NCBI GenBank assembly: GCA_002314445.1
Contig: DCFX01000046.1
Coordinates: 1 to 32,111, forward strand
Origin: Treponema sp. UBA1793
Lineage (GTDB): Bacteria; Spirochaetota; Spirochaetia; Treponematales; Treponemataceae
Direction of reading: 5' to 3'
Length of the DNA: 32,111 bases
Part shown: positions 8,078 through 15,118 of the stretch, in pieces
Layout of the letters: each line of letters begins with the position of its first letter
Position numbering within the stretch: position 1 is the first letter of the stretch
Made by a program: the position numbers and the translations under genes
Notes under the pieces: model-generated
Databases searched by the model: none
What the model saw: only the letters and a program-made list of their open reading frames with translations
What the model was told of the DNA's origin: nothing

Positions 8078-8208
8078 TCTCTGCAAGGCGCTTGAGATTC
8101 TGCCGGATAGTCGCATTATCAGTAATATCACTGAAATCCCGTGCTGTAAAAACAGTCCCGGGGCTTTTATGAGCAATTCGGTTTTGAATCTTTATTTTTT
8201 TGCACCAT
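8064..8208 (-). pseudogene. AbiEi/DUF6088-type antitoxin N-terminal fragment
   Basis: From ATG 8208, with one frameshift in an A7 run near 8195, the minus strand encodes 'IKIQNRIAHKSPGTVFTARD' followed by a winged-helix segment ending 'NLKRLAESGTI'. This is the DNA-binding N terminus of AbiEi/DUF6088 antitoxins ('GtvFtp.Df..i...a.irqaLkRL...GtI'). It then stops at 8064 while another frame continues as the toxin C terminus, so an internal deletion has joined antitoxin start to toxin end. A 12-bp palindrome (8221-8256) lies just upstream, where an autoregulatory operator would be. Confidence 0.7.
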
Positions 8209-8220
8209 TTTAATACACTA

Positions 8221-8256
8221 TTTTGTCACAAAAAATATATACTCTTTGTGACAAAA
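8221..8256. promoter_or_regulatory. Perfect inverted repeat, probable antitoxin operator
   Basis: TTTTGTCACAAA and TTTGTGACAAAA form perfect 12-bp arms separated by 12 AT-rich bases, 13 bases before the ATG of the antitoxin fragment on the minus strand. AbiEi-type antitoxins bind inverted repeats in their own promoters, so operator is the likeliest reading. It could also have regulated a lost divergent gene. Confidence 0.6.
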
Positions 8257-8549
8257 TAAACAAGACGAACCTTACTCAAATGAAACCACTTGCTGATAGT
8301 TTACATACGGAAGAGGTGTATTTCTTCTGTCCGGATCATTATTTTTCATTTTTCCATTCACTCTCCAGTTCCTCAGCAACAGTCGTATCTTTGAGGCGTT
8401 TCTGATACTTCCTGCTTTTCAGATAACTCTTCTCTTGCTTTCTTCTATATGTTACCAAGTCTATTACAGTACATTCATATTATGCCTTCTACAAATCACT
8501 AAATCAGCAGGAATCATTCGACATTGAACACCTATAGATAAAATTTTTA
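8257..8549. other. Gene-free stretch with a possible minus-strand C-terminal remnant
   Basis: I see no intact gene. On the minus strand, about 8484 to 8339, a frame encodes a basic then acidic helical tail ('SRKYQKRLKDTTVAEELESEW') ending in a stop. It has no start codon or ribosome site and I recognise no family; it may be the 3' end of a deleted gene. The rest is AT-rich and leads into the hxs promoter. Confidence 0.4.
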
Positions 8550-8578
8550 TTGAAGTAAAGTTGATATAGAAATAATAA
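8550..8578 (+). promoter_or_regulatory. Predicted promoter of hxsBCA
   Basis: TTGAAG at 8550-8555, a 17-base spacer and TAATAA at 8573-8578 make a reasonable sigma-70-like promoter. Initiation would fall near 8585, giving a leader of about 37 bases before ATG 8622. Confidence 0.45.
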
Positions 8579-8621
8579 CAACTTGTGGTTTCATAACATA
8601 GGTGATAAGATTTGTATACCT

Positions 8622-10004
8622 ATGGAAGTGAGTAAGAGTTTAGTAAAAAATCCTTATAAATCAACAAAATCAGGGAAAAAATATCTTATTACAAACTGCA
8701 GCGGAGAATATTGTTTTCTTACTGAAAATGATATGGCTGCGTTTACGACGGGGAATTATTCTGAAATCTCCTGTATAAACGAACTTCAATCACGATTTTT
8801 CATTTGTCCTGAAAATGAGCAGAAATGGGTAACGGAACATCTTAATCAGAGAAGAAAGATAAAACAAAGTTATCTATGCGATACAGAATTGCTTTTGATG
8901 GTTGTTCCGACGTTATTCTGTAACAGTACCTGTATTTACTGTCAGGTAAGCAGTATAAATACCGACCGGAAAAACAAATCCATGAGTTTTAAAACCCTGT
9001 CGGAATTCTGCTTCTTTGTCTCAAGACTGTCATATAAAAGAATAAAAATAGAATTCCAGGGAGGAGAACCGACGCTGGAATTGACCTCGGTACAATTAAT
9101 CGTCAAAACGCTTCTGCGAATTCGTACTATTGATTTTTCGTTTGTTATTTGTACTAACCTGCTCGATATCGATGCTGATTTTATCAAATTTGTTAAAAAA
9201 TATAATGTCTGCATTTCGACATCGATTGATGGTTCTCAGTCGATCCACGATTTTCACCGTCCCGCACTGCGGCAGGCATCAAGTTTTATTTCGGTAACAA
9301 AAAATATCGAAAAATTGCGGGATGCGGGAATATATCCTGCTGCTTTAATGACGCTGACGAGTTATTCAATCGACCATATTATCGATATAATTAATCAATA
9401 TGTACAGCTCGGTTTTGAAAGTATTTTTATCCGGCCACTGAATATTTTCGGAAGGGCTGCTGAGAATAATAAATTATACATACCTGATCAGACTTTTTTA
9501 GATGCTTATAAAAAAGCATTGGATTATCTGATTACATTGAATTTAGAGTCTACCAATATAAAAGACGAGCTTACTTCTATCTTATTACGAAAGATATTGA
9601 CACCGTTCGATGATGGTTTTACTGATCTTCAGGATCCCTGTGCCTATGGTTCTATGAGCCTTCTGGTCAATTACAACGGGAACGTATATCCATGTGATGA
9701 AGCACGGATGCTTGCAGAAATGGGAAATGACTCATGGCGGATTGGCAACATTTTCGACAAAGAAATTCTTCAAGAAATTCATACGTTTCAAAACGTTATT
9801 GAAGAATGTGAACTTTCGAAAATTCCGATGTGTAAAGACTGCGTTTTTAAATATTACTGCGGAGCTGATCCTATCAGACTTTCTCTTCGGAATGAGTCGG
9901 ATTACTGTGGAATACGGAAAGGAGTTTTTAAAATTATATTCGACAGAATAGACTCAAACGATCCCAGAGTTATTAATCTGTTTAACAGATGGGCACGGTA
10001 TTAA
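8622..10004 (+). CDS. hxsB: His-Xaa-Ser system radical SAM/SPASM maturase HxsB
   Basis: 460 aa from ATG 8622; a TTG at 8583 would add 13 residues but falls at the predicted transcription start. AGGTGAT lies about 15 bases before the ATG, a wide spacing, so the start is uncertain. The radical-SAM cluster motif is C100-x3-C104-x2-C107 ('CNSTCIYC'), followed by 'FQGGEPTLE' (SAM-binding GGE). The C-terminal SPASM region has 'YNGNVYPCDEARM', 'CKDCVFKYYCG' and further Cys for auxiliary Fe-S clusters. The PCDEARM block and order of motifs match HxsB. In Hxs systems HxsB and HxsC are thought to modify the His-Xaa-Ser repeats of HxsA; the chemistry is undetermined. First gene of an overlapping operon. 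Confidence 0.9.
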   Translation: MEVSKSLVKNPYKSTKSGKKYLITNCSGEYCFLTENDMAAFTTGNYSEISCINELQSRFFICPENEQKWVTEHLNQRRKIKQSYLCDTELLLMVVPTLFCNSTCIYCQVSSINTDRKNKSMSFKTLSEFCFFVSRLSYKRIKIEFQGGEPTLELTSVQLIVKTLLRIRTIDFSFVICTNLLDIDADFIKFVKKYNVCISTSIDGSQSIHDFHRPALRQASSFISVTKNIEKLRDAGIYPAALMTLTSYSIDHIIDIINQYVQLGFESIFIRPLNIFGRAAENNKLYIPDQTFLDAYKKALDYLITLNLESTNIKDELTSILLRKILTPFDDGFTDLQDPCAYGSMSLLVNYNGNVYPCDEARMLAEMGNDSWRIGNIFDKEILQEIHTFQNVIEECELSKIPMCKDCVFKYYCGADPIRLSLRNESDYCGIRKGVFKIIFDRIDSNDPRVINLFNRWARY

Positions 10005-10840
10005 TGAAATCACTTCTTATTGAAAAAGAAATAGCAACACTTTTTATTACGAGCAAGTGTAATCAGAATTGCATTATGTGCCCGCAGGAACTCGGTAGTT
10101 TTACACTGGCGTTGTCTGATTTTCTAGTCGAATGTAATGAAGTCTCATGGAATACCATAAAGGCGCTGTACATTACCGGAGGCGAACCTTTATTAGAGCA
10201 AAATCTTATTACTGAAATTTTACATACAATTCCGGAACATCTGGAAGTATATATTCTAACAAACGGCCTTATTCCTGTAGAAGATGCTCTCTTGAAGGAT
10301 AAAAGAATAAAATTTTGTATTCCTCTATACGGTTCCTGCAGTACTGTCCATAATCAGGTTACTCAACACGACTCTTTTATACCGTTACTGACGAACTTGT
10401 ATTACCTTGGTTCTAATAATTGCAGAATCGAAATCAGAACAGTTCTTGCATCTTTTAATATTCATAAGCTTATGGAATTTTCTCGTTTTATTGCAATGAA
10501 CTTACCTTTTGCAGAAAACATAGCCTTTATGGGTATGGAACTGGTAGAAGCTGCACGGAGAAACATAGACAATATTTTCGTAAATCAAACATTGTTCGTT
10601 CCTGAACTTATTGAATCGATTCAGTTTCTGAATTCCTGTCAGATAGATGCCTTTATCTATAATTTTCCGCTTTGTTATTTCCCAGGCAGTATGCATAAAT
10701 ATCTTATCGATTCAATATCGCCAAGAAAAAAGTATTTTCCGCCATTCTGCAACGGCTGTCTGAACAAAGATCTCTGTCCCGGTTTTTTCCGGACAAATAA
10801 AAATTATATTGAATCTAAAGGAGGATTTTATCATGCATAG
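10004..10840 (+). CDS. hxsC: His-Xaa-Ser system radical SAM maturase HxsC
   Basis: 278 aa. The ATG at 10004 overlaps the hxsB stop (TAATG), implying translational coupling; an in-frame ATG at 9989 would add 5 residues. C19-x3-C23-x2-C26 ('CNQNCIMCPQ') is the radical-SAM motif, and 'LYITGGEPLL' at about 56-64 is the SAM-binding GGEP. The C-terminal third carries HxsC hallmarks: 'IEIRTVLASF', 'AFMGMELVEAA', 'YNFPLCYFPG' and 'CNGCLNKDLCPGFF', whose Cys residues may hold an extra cluster. It should act with HxsB on HxsA. The stop overlaps the start of hxsA. Confidence 0.92.
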   Translation: MKSLLIEKEIATLFITSKCNQNCIMCPQELGSFTLALSDFLVECNEVSWNTIKALYITGGEPLLEQNLITEILHTIPEHLEVYILTNGLIPVEDALLKDKRIKFCIPLYGSCSTVHNQVTQHDSFIPLLTNLYYLGSNNCRIEIRTVLASFNIHKLMEFSRFIAMNLPFAENIAFMGMELVEAARRNIDNIFVNQTLFVPELIESIQFLNSCQIDAFIYNFPLCYFPGSMHKYLIDSISPRKKYFPPFCNGCLNKDLCPGFFRTNKNYIESKGGFYHA

Positions 10841-11354
10841 AAAATGGTGGTCATTGTTAATCCCTGCACTTTGTCTTGTGATTCCACTTGATAAAGTACA
10901 GGCAAATACTTCTACTCCTGACAACGATCTGAATGACAAACTGCTGAAGGGAAAAGTAAATACAAAATATTTCTATTCGTTCAATGCTTTAAAAACAGGA
11001 AGTCATTTTTTCTATGCTATTCATTCATCTCATGCTTCTCATAGTTCGCATCAGTCGCATTCTTCTCATATAAGCGGCAGTAATTCGTATTCCACTCAAG
11101 ACTATTCTTCCCCATCGGCAGTACAAAATAATCAGAAACGAATCCCTCTTTCCATCGACGAACCGGCCGTTATTCTCGAAGATGTAAATGTCCGAAGTCT
11201 TGCATCGGTTCAATCTGAAGCTCTTTGTGTTGCAAAAAAGAATCAGATTGTAAAAGTCATGGATTACAATACCGAATGGGCCAAAATATCGTTTATGAAC
11301 GGAAATAATGTAGTTACCGGATGGATAAAAACCAACTACCTTTCAAAATTCTGA
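10833..11354 (+). CDS. hxsA: His-Xaa-Ser repeat protein HxsA with SH3b domain (substrate)
   Basis: 173 aa from ATG 10833, chosen because AAAGGAGG lies 8 bases upstream; the start lies 8 bases inside hxsC. Residues 1-24 are a signal peptide ending 'KVQA', so the product is exported. Residues 64-81 are exactly six His-Xaa-Ser triplets (HSS HAS HSS HQS HSS HIS), the presumed modification site. A Ser/Asn/Gln-rich linker follows, then a bacterial SH3 domain at about 113-171 ('VNVRSLASVQSE' to 'GWIKTNYL'), which in other proteins binds cell wall or surface ligands. The only Cys (132) is in the SH3 region, so the modification is not Cys-based. Its TGA stop is followed in the same frame by an AbiEi remnant. 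Confidence 0.9.
   Translation: MHRKWWSLLIPALCLVIPLDKVQANTSTPDNDLNDKLLKGKVNTKYFYSFNALKTGSHFFYAIHSSHASHSSHQSHSSHISGSNSYSTQDYSSPSAVQNNQKRIPLSIDEPAVILEDVNVRSLASVQSEALCVAKKNQIVKVMDYNTEWAKISFMNGNNVVTGWIKTNYLSKF
11022..11075 (+). repeat. Six tandem His-Xaa-Ser codon triplets in hxsA
   Basis: Nine-base units encoding HSS, HAS, HSS, HQS, HSS and HIS. Codon choice varies between units (CAT/CAC and several Ser codons), so the repeat looks maintained at protein level rather than created by recent slippage. Confidence 0.9.
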
Positions 11355-11357
11355 TTA

Positions 11358-11489
11358 AAGGAAATACCGGCAGGAAACAGGATTTTAGCCTATTCTTCTG
11401 AAAGGACTTTATGTGAAATAATGACCGTAAAGGCTGCAACCGATATTCAGGTTACCACCTATGCAATTAAAAGCGTTAATAAAAAATAA
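11358..11489 (+). pseudogene. AbiEi-type antitoxin C-terminal remnant
   Basis: A frame with no start codon, in phase with hxsA and directly after its stop, encodes 'KEIPAGNRILAYSSERTLCE' and continues 'IMTVKAATDIQVTTYAIKSV'. This fits the AbiEi family's C-terminal 'GN.i..Y..ERTicDii.......i....Alk' block. The helical tail that normally follows is missing and the frame overlaps the toxin remnant at 11461. It is a second, independent AbiE antitoxin fragment on the opposite side of the hxs operon from the first. Confidence 0.7.
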
Positions 11490-11821
11490 AGCGATAGCAG
11501 CAAAAATCGCTCCATAAGCAGCATTACAAATTTACTGCCTTGAACGATTTTTTGAAAGAATATCAATTTCAGATATGCATGATTGTTTTATTATCAAAGG
11601 AGGATTTCTTATTTCCTCTTTAATCGGAATTGAACATCGTTCTACATATGGATATTAATACAAAAATAAAGGGGTTTACTGTTACAAAAGAAAATCTTTC
11701 TAAGATTTTCACGCAAATTTGTAATATTAAAATTGAGAATCAACTGAATTTTGTATTTGAAAGAGTTGAAAATATTCGGGAAACAGACAATTATCCGGGA
11801 ATATTACTCAGCCATACGTAG
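11461..11821 (+). pseudogene. AbiEii-type nucleotidyltransferase toxin, N-terminal wreck
   Basis: From ATG 11461 the frame reads 'MQLKALIKNKAIAAKIAP', a TAA at 11515, then 'AALQIYCLERFFERISISD' and 'FIIKGGFLISSLIGIEHRST'. At about 11645 it shifts by one base into 'MDINTKIKGFTVTKENLSKI' and ends 'VENIRETDNYPGILLS' at 11821. These are the consecutive AbiEii blocks (MQLK..I, LERFLERIS, iLKGGfLIS, HRsTmDiDttikg, IRe.d.YpG). The KGG and D-x-D nucleotidyltransferase motifs survive, but one stop, one frameshift and loss of the C-terminal half make it inactive. Sequence to 11930 holds only a short fragment of unknown origin. Confidence 0.8.
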
Positions 11822-11937
11822 GGATGTTTATTCGTGAGTAAAAATGAAACTGACATCAGCATAAATAAAACATTACTTAGGGAAGCAAAAAAAGTAACAA
11901 ATACCTATTTTGCTATTCAGAATGTATGATCCTTCAC

Positions 11938-12810
11938 CTATTTAAGCAGCAGCAGTGTGCCTGCTGTAATTGCAGTAAGTCCCATTACTGATTTTTTCTG
12001 CAGTCTTTCGCCAAACACGAAATACGCAAACACGACTGTAACCAGAATGCTGAGCTTGTCGATTGGAACGACTACGCTTGCCGGCCCCGTTTGCAGTGCA
12101 CGGTAATAGCACAACCACGCGCTACCCGTTGCAAATCCTGACAGAACAATGAATAACAGACTTTTCCTGTCGATCGTTTTTATTTCATGCTGCTTCTTCG
12201 TGACAAAGACAACAATCCATGCCATGATAAGAACAACAATAGTACGTACTGCCGTTCCGAGTGTTGAGTTGATACCCTCTATACCGACTTTACCGAGAAT
12301 TGAAGTAAGTGCGGCAAATACACTTGAACCGACAGCATACATGAACCACGACGCGTTCTTCTCTGCCGGCACAGCAACTGACTGCCTAACATTCTTTTTC
12401 TGTATCATCAGCCATGTACCGATACCGATTAACAACATTGCCGCTGCTTTCCATACCGTCAGTTTTTCTCCGAGGAATACAAATGCAAGCAGCATAGTGA
12501 GTATGGTGCTTGTCTTGTCCACCGGCGTAACTTTGTTTACGTCTCCGGTCTGTAATGCTTTGAAATAACACAGCCACGAGGCTCCTGTTGCGATACCGGA
12601 AAGAATAAGAAATACAAAAGTTTTTGTGCTTACACCGGTAAGTGTTGAAAACGATCCGGTGATCCAGACCATGAGCCACGAAAAAAGCAGTACTACAACT
12701 GTTCGAAGCGCGGTGACGACATTCGAGTCGGTATTCCTGATGCCGCACTTTGCGAGAATAGCAGTCGCGCCTGAAAACAGTGCCGAACCGAATGCAAAAA
12801 GAATCCACAT
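11938..12810 (-). CDS. EamA/DMT-family membrane transporter
   Basis: 290 aa with about ten hydrophobic segments in two homologous halves, the classic DMT (10 TMS) architecture. The halves share the EamA signature: 'GIATGASWLCYFKALQTGDVNKVTPVDK' pattern near residue 75 and a parallel 'GFATGSAWLCYYRALQTG' block near 225. Members export amino acids, metabolites or drugs; the substrate is not inferable. AAGGAGATATTTCC precedes the ATG. Single gene, downstream of the remnant at 12823-13006 on the same strand. Codon use is ordinary and the gene appears intact. Confidence 0.9.
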   Translation of the reverse strand: MWILFAFGSALFSGATAILAKCGIRNTDSNVVTALRTVVVLLFSWLMVWITGSFSTLTGVSTKTFVFLILSGIATGASWLCYFKALQTGDVNKVTPVDKTSTILTMLLAFVFLGEKLTVWKAAAMLLIGIGTWLMIQKKNVRQSVAVPAEKNASWFMYAVGSSVFAALTSILGKVGIEGINSTLGTAVRTIVVLIMAWIVVFVTKKQHEIKTIDRKSLLFIVLSGFATGSAWLCYYRALQTGPASVVVPIDKLSILVTVVFAYFVFGERLQKKSVMGLTAITAGTLLLLK

Positions 12811-12822
12811 GGAAATATCTCC

Positions 12823-13006
12823 TTAGTATTCCTTGTCAAGCAGGCTGTGGTACCATGTATTCAGAGCATCAACCCGACGGCTGAAGGAATCTGCAATATC
12901 AACCTTCATGAAAAGAATCTGTACGTTGCGGTCATGATTGCGTACAGTGGCTGCTGATGTCAATACGATATGCCGTGATACCTGCTATAATAATTTTTAT
13001 TTTCAT
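12823..13006 (-). pseudogene. Internally deleted paralogue of the 15119-15967 protein
   Basis: AAGGAG precedes ATG 13006, which begins a signal-peptide-like 'MKIKIIIAGITAYR' and soon stops. In a second frame the stretch to 12823 reads 'VLTSAATVRNHDRNVQILFM' and then 'KVDIADSFSRRVDALNTWYH'. This aligns with the last ~45 residues of the protein at 15119-15967 ('VVTSVTTVNNHNKNKKILFW', 'LNLADIFSRKTDAVFAWYR'). The middle ~200 codons are gone. It is an old tandem duplicate that has decayed. Confidence 0.75.
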
Positions 13007-13037
13007 ACGACAGCTCCTTCTGTTTTTCCTGCAGATA

Positions 13038-14384
13038 TTAATAAAACAAGCCAATGCCCGCCGAAATTTCAAACAGAGGACCAGTCCGCCATGATGTGTT
13101 GAACATACTTGCAGCCATACTGCTGTTTACCTTTTCAAGAAGCTTCTCCGCATCTACGCCGAAACTTCCGTGTATCTGCAGACTGCGCCACCGGACGGGA
13201 AATACGTTCACATCCATGCCGAACGTATACCATCCGTCCTTCGGATTTAAATAAGAACCGGCGGCTGTATTATGTCCAAGGGCAGCGTCGACGAATGGAG
13301 AGCACTGTACTTCACAGTTCAACAGAGACAACCCAGATGTGTCCGGAAACTGTACTGTAAAAAGAGTAAACGGCATATCCATGTTAAGTGAAACAAACAG
13401 GTCCGTTCTGATGTCGCGGTCGCGTATGCCGCGGAGATATGAACCTGCGTTTCTCATTAATTCGCTGCCTGATTCATACATAAAAAACTCACGGGCGGCA
13501 AAACCGATATGGGTGGAAGATTTGTATTGTTCTGCATCTGCTGTAAATGCGAAAAATGGTTTTGCGCGGATAAAATCGTAATTGAATGTCTGTATGAGTG
13601 AGACTGCATATCCGCTGCGGAAATTTCCGTTCCAGAAAACATTCTGTGCAATCAGTTTCTGTCCTGCTGCAGTCGCCACCTCGTACCCACCGGCTTCATA
13701 TGCATCATTTCTTCCGCCGGTTACGGATGCATACGGTCCCCAGTTCAGCGCTCCGAATGTCACCGGATAGTATTCAAACTGCGTACCGGTGCTGAATAAC
13801 ACGTTGTTTCTATTTAAAGCATATGCCGCATCAGCGCTTGTCGTAATGAACGCGTCTTTTGTACCGAGTGAAAACGGCATGACGAGCGACACATCACCGC
13901 CGATACGTTTATCCGGCACTGCATCGAACGTGTCGTCGTCGGGTGCATAATAGAGCGACGCGCTCAGAGGAGCAAGTGACCCGACAAAATTATAATCCTT
14001 GAGTTTAAGCTTTACCGAGAGTCCCGTATTTGAACTGAACGACGGATATGGTACGATTATCGTATTCTTTGTATCGTGTACGCTTATTACCAATTTATCC
14101 GTGACGGTACCGTTCCCGTCGGGAGATGACAATGTCCCGGCAATCTCTGTTTCATCGAAAGCGCGGCAGCTGGATAACTGTCCGCGGAGCAGCTGCACGT
14201 ATGAAGCAAGTTCCTCCGGAGAAGTAAACTCACGGGTTGTGTCAATTTTAAGCGTCCGCGAAAGCGCCTGCTCCGTTGTCCTGCCGTCGATACGATACTG
14301 TACGTCTCCGATCCGCCACGTTTCCGCAGATGCAGCCACGAGCAGAAGGAACGATGCTGTGACCATAAAAAAAAGCTGTTTCAT
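13038..14384 (-). CDS. Outer-membrane beta-barrel protein with a POTRA-like N-terminal domain
   Basis: 448 aa. Residues 1-20 form a signal peptide ending 'AASA'. Residues about 22-105 look like one POTRA module ('IDGRTTEQALSRTLKI' to 'LVISVHDTKNTIIVPYPSFS'), and from about 120 the chain alternates in beta strands typical of an Omp85/TpsB-like barrel ('GLSVKLKLKDYNFVG'). It ends in an aromatic residue after 'GIGLF', as outer-membrane barrels do. This is shorter than BamA and has one POTRA, so it is not the essential BamA. A role in protein or lipid translocation is possible but unproven. I do not recognise a precise family. Confidence 0.7.
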   Translation of the reverse strand: MKQLFFMVTASFLLLVAASAETWRIGDVQYRIDGRTTEQALSRTLKIDTTREFTSPEELASYVQLLRGQLSSCRAFDETEIAGTLSSPDGNGTVTDKLVISVHDTKNTIIVPYPSFSSNTGLSVKLKLKDYNFVGSLAPLSASLYYAPDDDTFDAVPDKRIGGDVSLVMPFSLGTKDAFITTSADAAYALNRNNVLFSTGTQFEYYPVTFGALNWGPYASVTGGRNDAYEAGGYEVATAAGQKLIAQNVFWNGNFRSGYAVSLIQTFNYDFIRAKPFFAFTADAEQYKSSTHIGFAAREFFMYESGSELMRNAGSYLRGIRDRDIRTDLFVSLNMDMPFTLFTVQFPDTSGLSLLNCEVQCSPFVDAALGHNTAAGSYLNPKDGWYTFGMDVNVFPVRWRSLQIHGSFGVDAEKLLEKVNSSMAASMFNTSWRTGPLFEISAGIGLFY

Positions 14385-14495
14385 ACAATATAGGATAACG
14401 TCATCTTTTAAACGAAAGATAAACTGAGGAGTTTATACCTGTTTTCGTATTCTCTGCCGTACTTTTTGCCATACTGGTAACTTTGAAAGTGCGAT

Positions 14496-14528
14496 GTTCT
14501 AAGTCGGGATATTACAGCGACTTAGAAC
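14496..14528. repeat. 11-bp inverted repeat
   Basis: GTTCTAAGTCG and CGACTTAGAAC with an 11-base spacer between the beta-barrel gene and the PAP2 gene. There is no T-run, so operator or RNA structure is more likely than terminator. Confidence 0.6.
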
Positions 14529-14537
14529 TCGACGGCA

Positions 14538-14572
14538 TCTCTAAAAAGTCACTGAAAGTGGGTTTTTAGAGA
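14538..14572 (-). terminator. Hairpin overlapping the PAP2 stop codon
   Basis: TCTCTAAAAA (14538-14547) pairs with 14563-14572 across a 15-base loop that contains the PAP2 stop. The A/T-rich arms supply Ts on both strands; a weak bidirectional terminator is plausible. Confidence 0.5.
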
Positions 14573-15076
14573 TATCCCTAATCTATATCCTGCCCATCCG
14601 CAGATAAAACCAAGTGCACATCCTGCCAATACGTCAGTCGGAAAGTGTACGTACAGGTACAGCCGGGAAAATGCCATAATGACGGCAAAAAGCATAAGAA
14701 ACGGCCACAGTCTGCTTCTGCAGAAAAACAGACATGCCGCTGCTGCAAAAGCTGCTGTCGTGTGTCCGGACGGAAATGAATAGTCGTGAGGACGTGCTAT
14801 AAGCAGCTGTACCGCAGAGTTCACATCACAGGGGCGGAGCCGTGCTGCAAGAGGTTTTATAACAATACTGCAGAGAACTACCCCGATAACGACAGCAAGA
14901 CTCATGCTTATTGAATCAATTCGTGTTTTTTTAGGGATGAACAGAAGTACGGCGATCAGAATCCAGATAAAACCTGCCGTTCCTGCGAGAGAAACAGCCT
15001 TCATAATGCCATCCATAATACTGCTACGCAAGTGATACTGAATAAAATCAAGTATCTGTAATTCAAACACCGTCAT
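14549..15076 (-). CDS. PAP2-family membrane phosphatase
   Basis: 175 aa from ATG 15076, chosen because GGAGG lies 10 bases upstream; an earlier ATG at 15100 would add 8 residues. All three PAP2 motifs are present: 'KPLAARLRP' (K-x6-RP), 'PSGH' and 'SRLYLYVHFPTD' (SR-x5-H-x3-D). Five to six hydrophobic segments. Such enzymes dephosphorylate undecaprenyl-diphosphate or other lipid phosphates on the outer face of the inner membrane; UppP-like recycling is a reasonable guess. It follows the 15119 gene by 42 bases on the same strand and probably shares its transcript. Confidence 0.92.
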   Translation of the reverse strand: MTVFELQILDFIQYHLRSSIMDGIMKAVSLAGTAGFIWILIAVLLFIPKKTRIDSISMSLAVVIGVVLCSIVIKPLAARLRPCDVNSAVQLLIARPHDYSFPSGHTTAAFAAAACLFFCRSRLWPFLMLFAVIMAFSRLYLYVHFPTDVLAGCALGFICGWAGYRLGISLKTHFQ

Positions 15077-15118
15077 ACGTTCCCAACCTCCGTTCTGCAT
15101 AGTCGATAACTGTCATTT

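Noticed and set aside
8223..8405. 60-aa plus-strand open frame starting inside the 8221-8256 palindrome
   Set aside because: Starts in the operator arm, lacks a ribosome site and overlaps AT-rich non-coding sequence.
11630..11821. HxsD protein of the hxs operon
   Set aside because: The small frame after hxsA reads as the MDINT/KENL/IRETDNYPG part of an AbiEii toxin, continuous with upstream KGG-motif sequence in the next frame, and not as HxsD.
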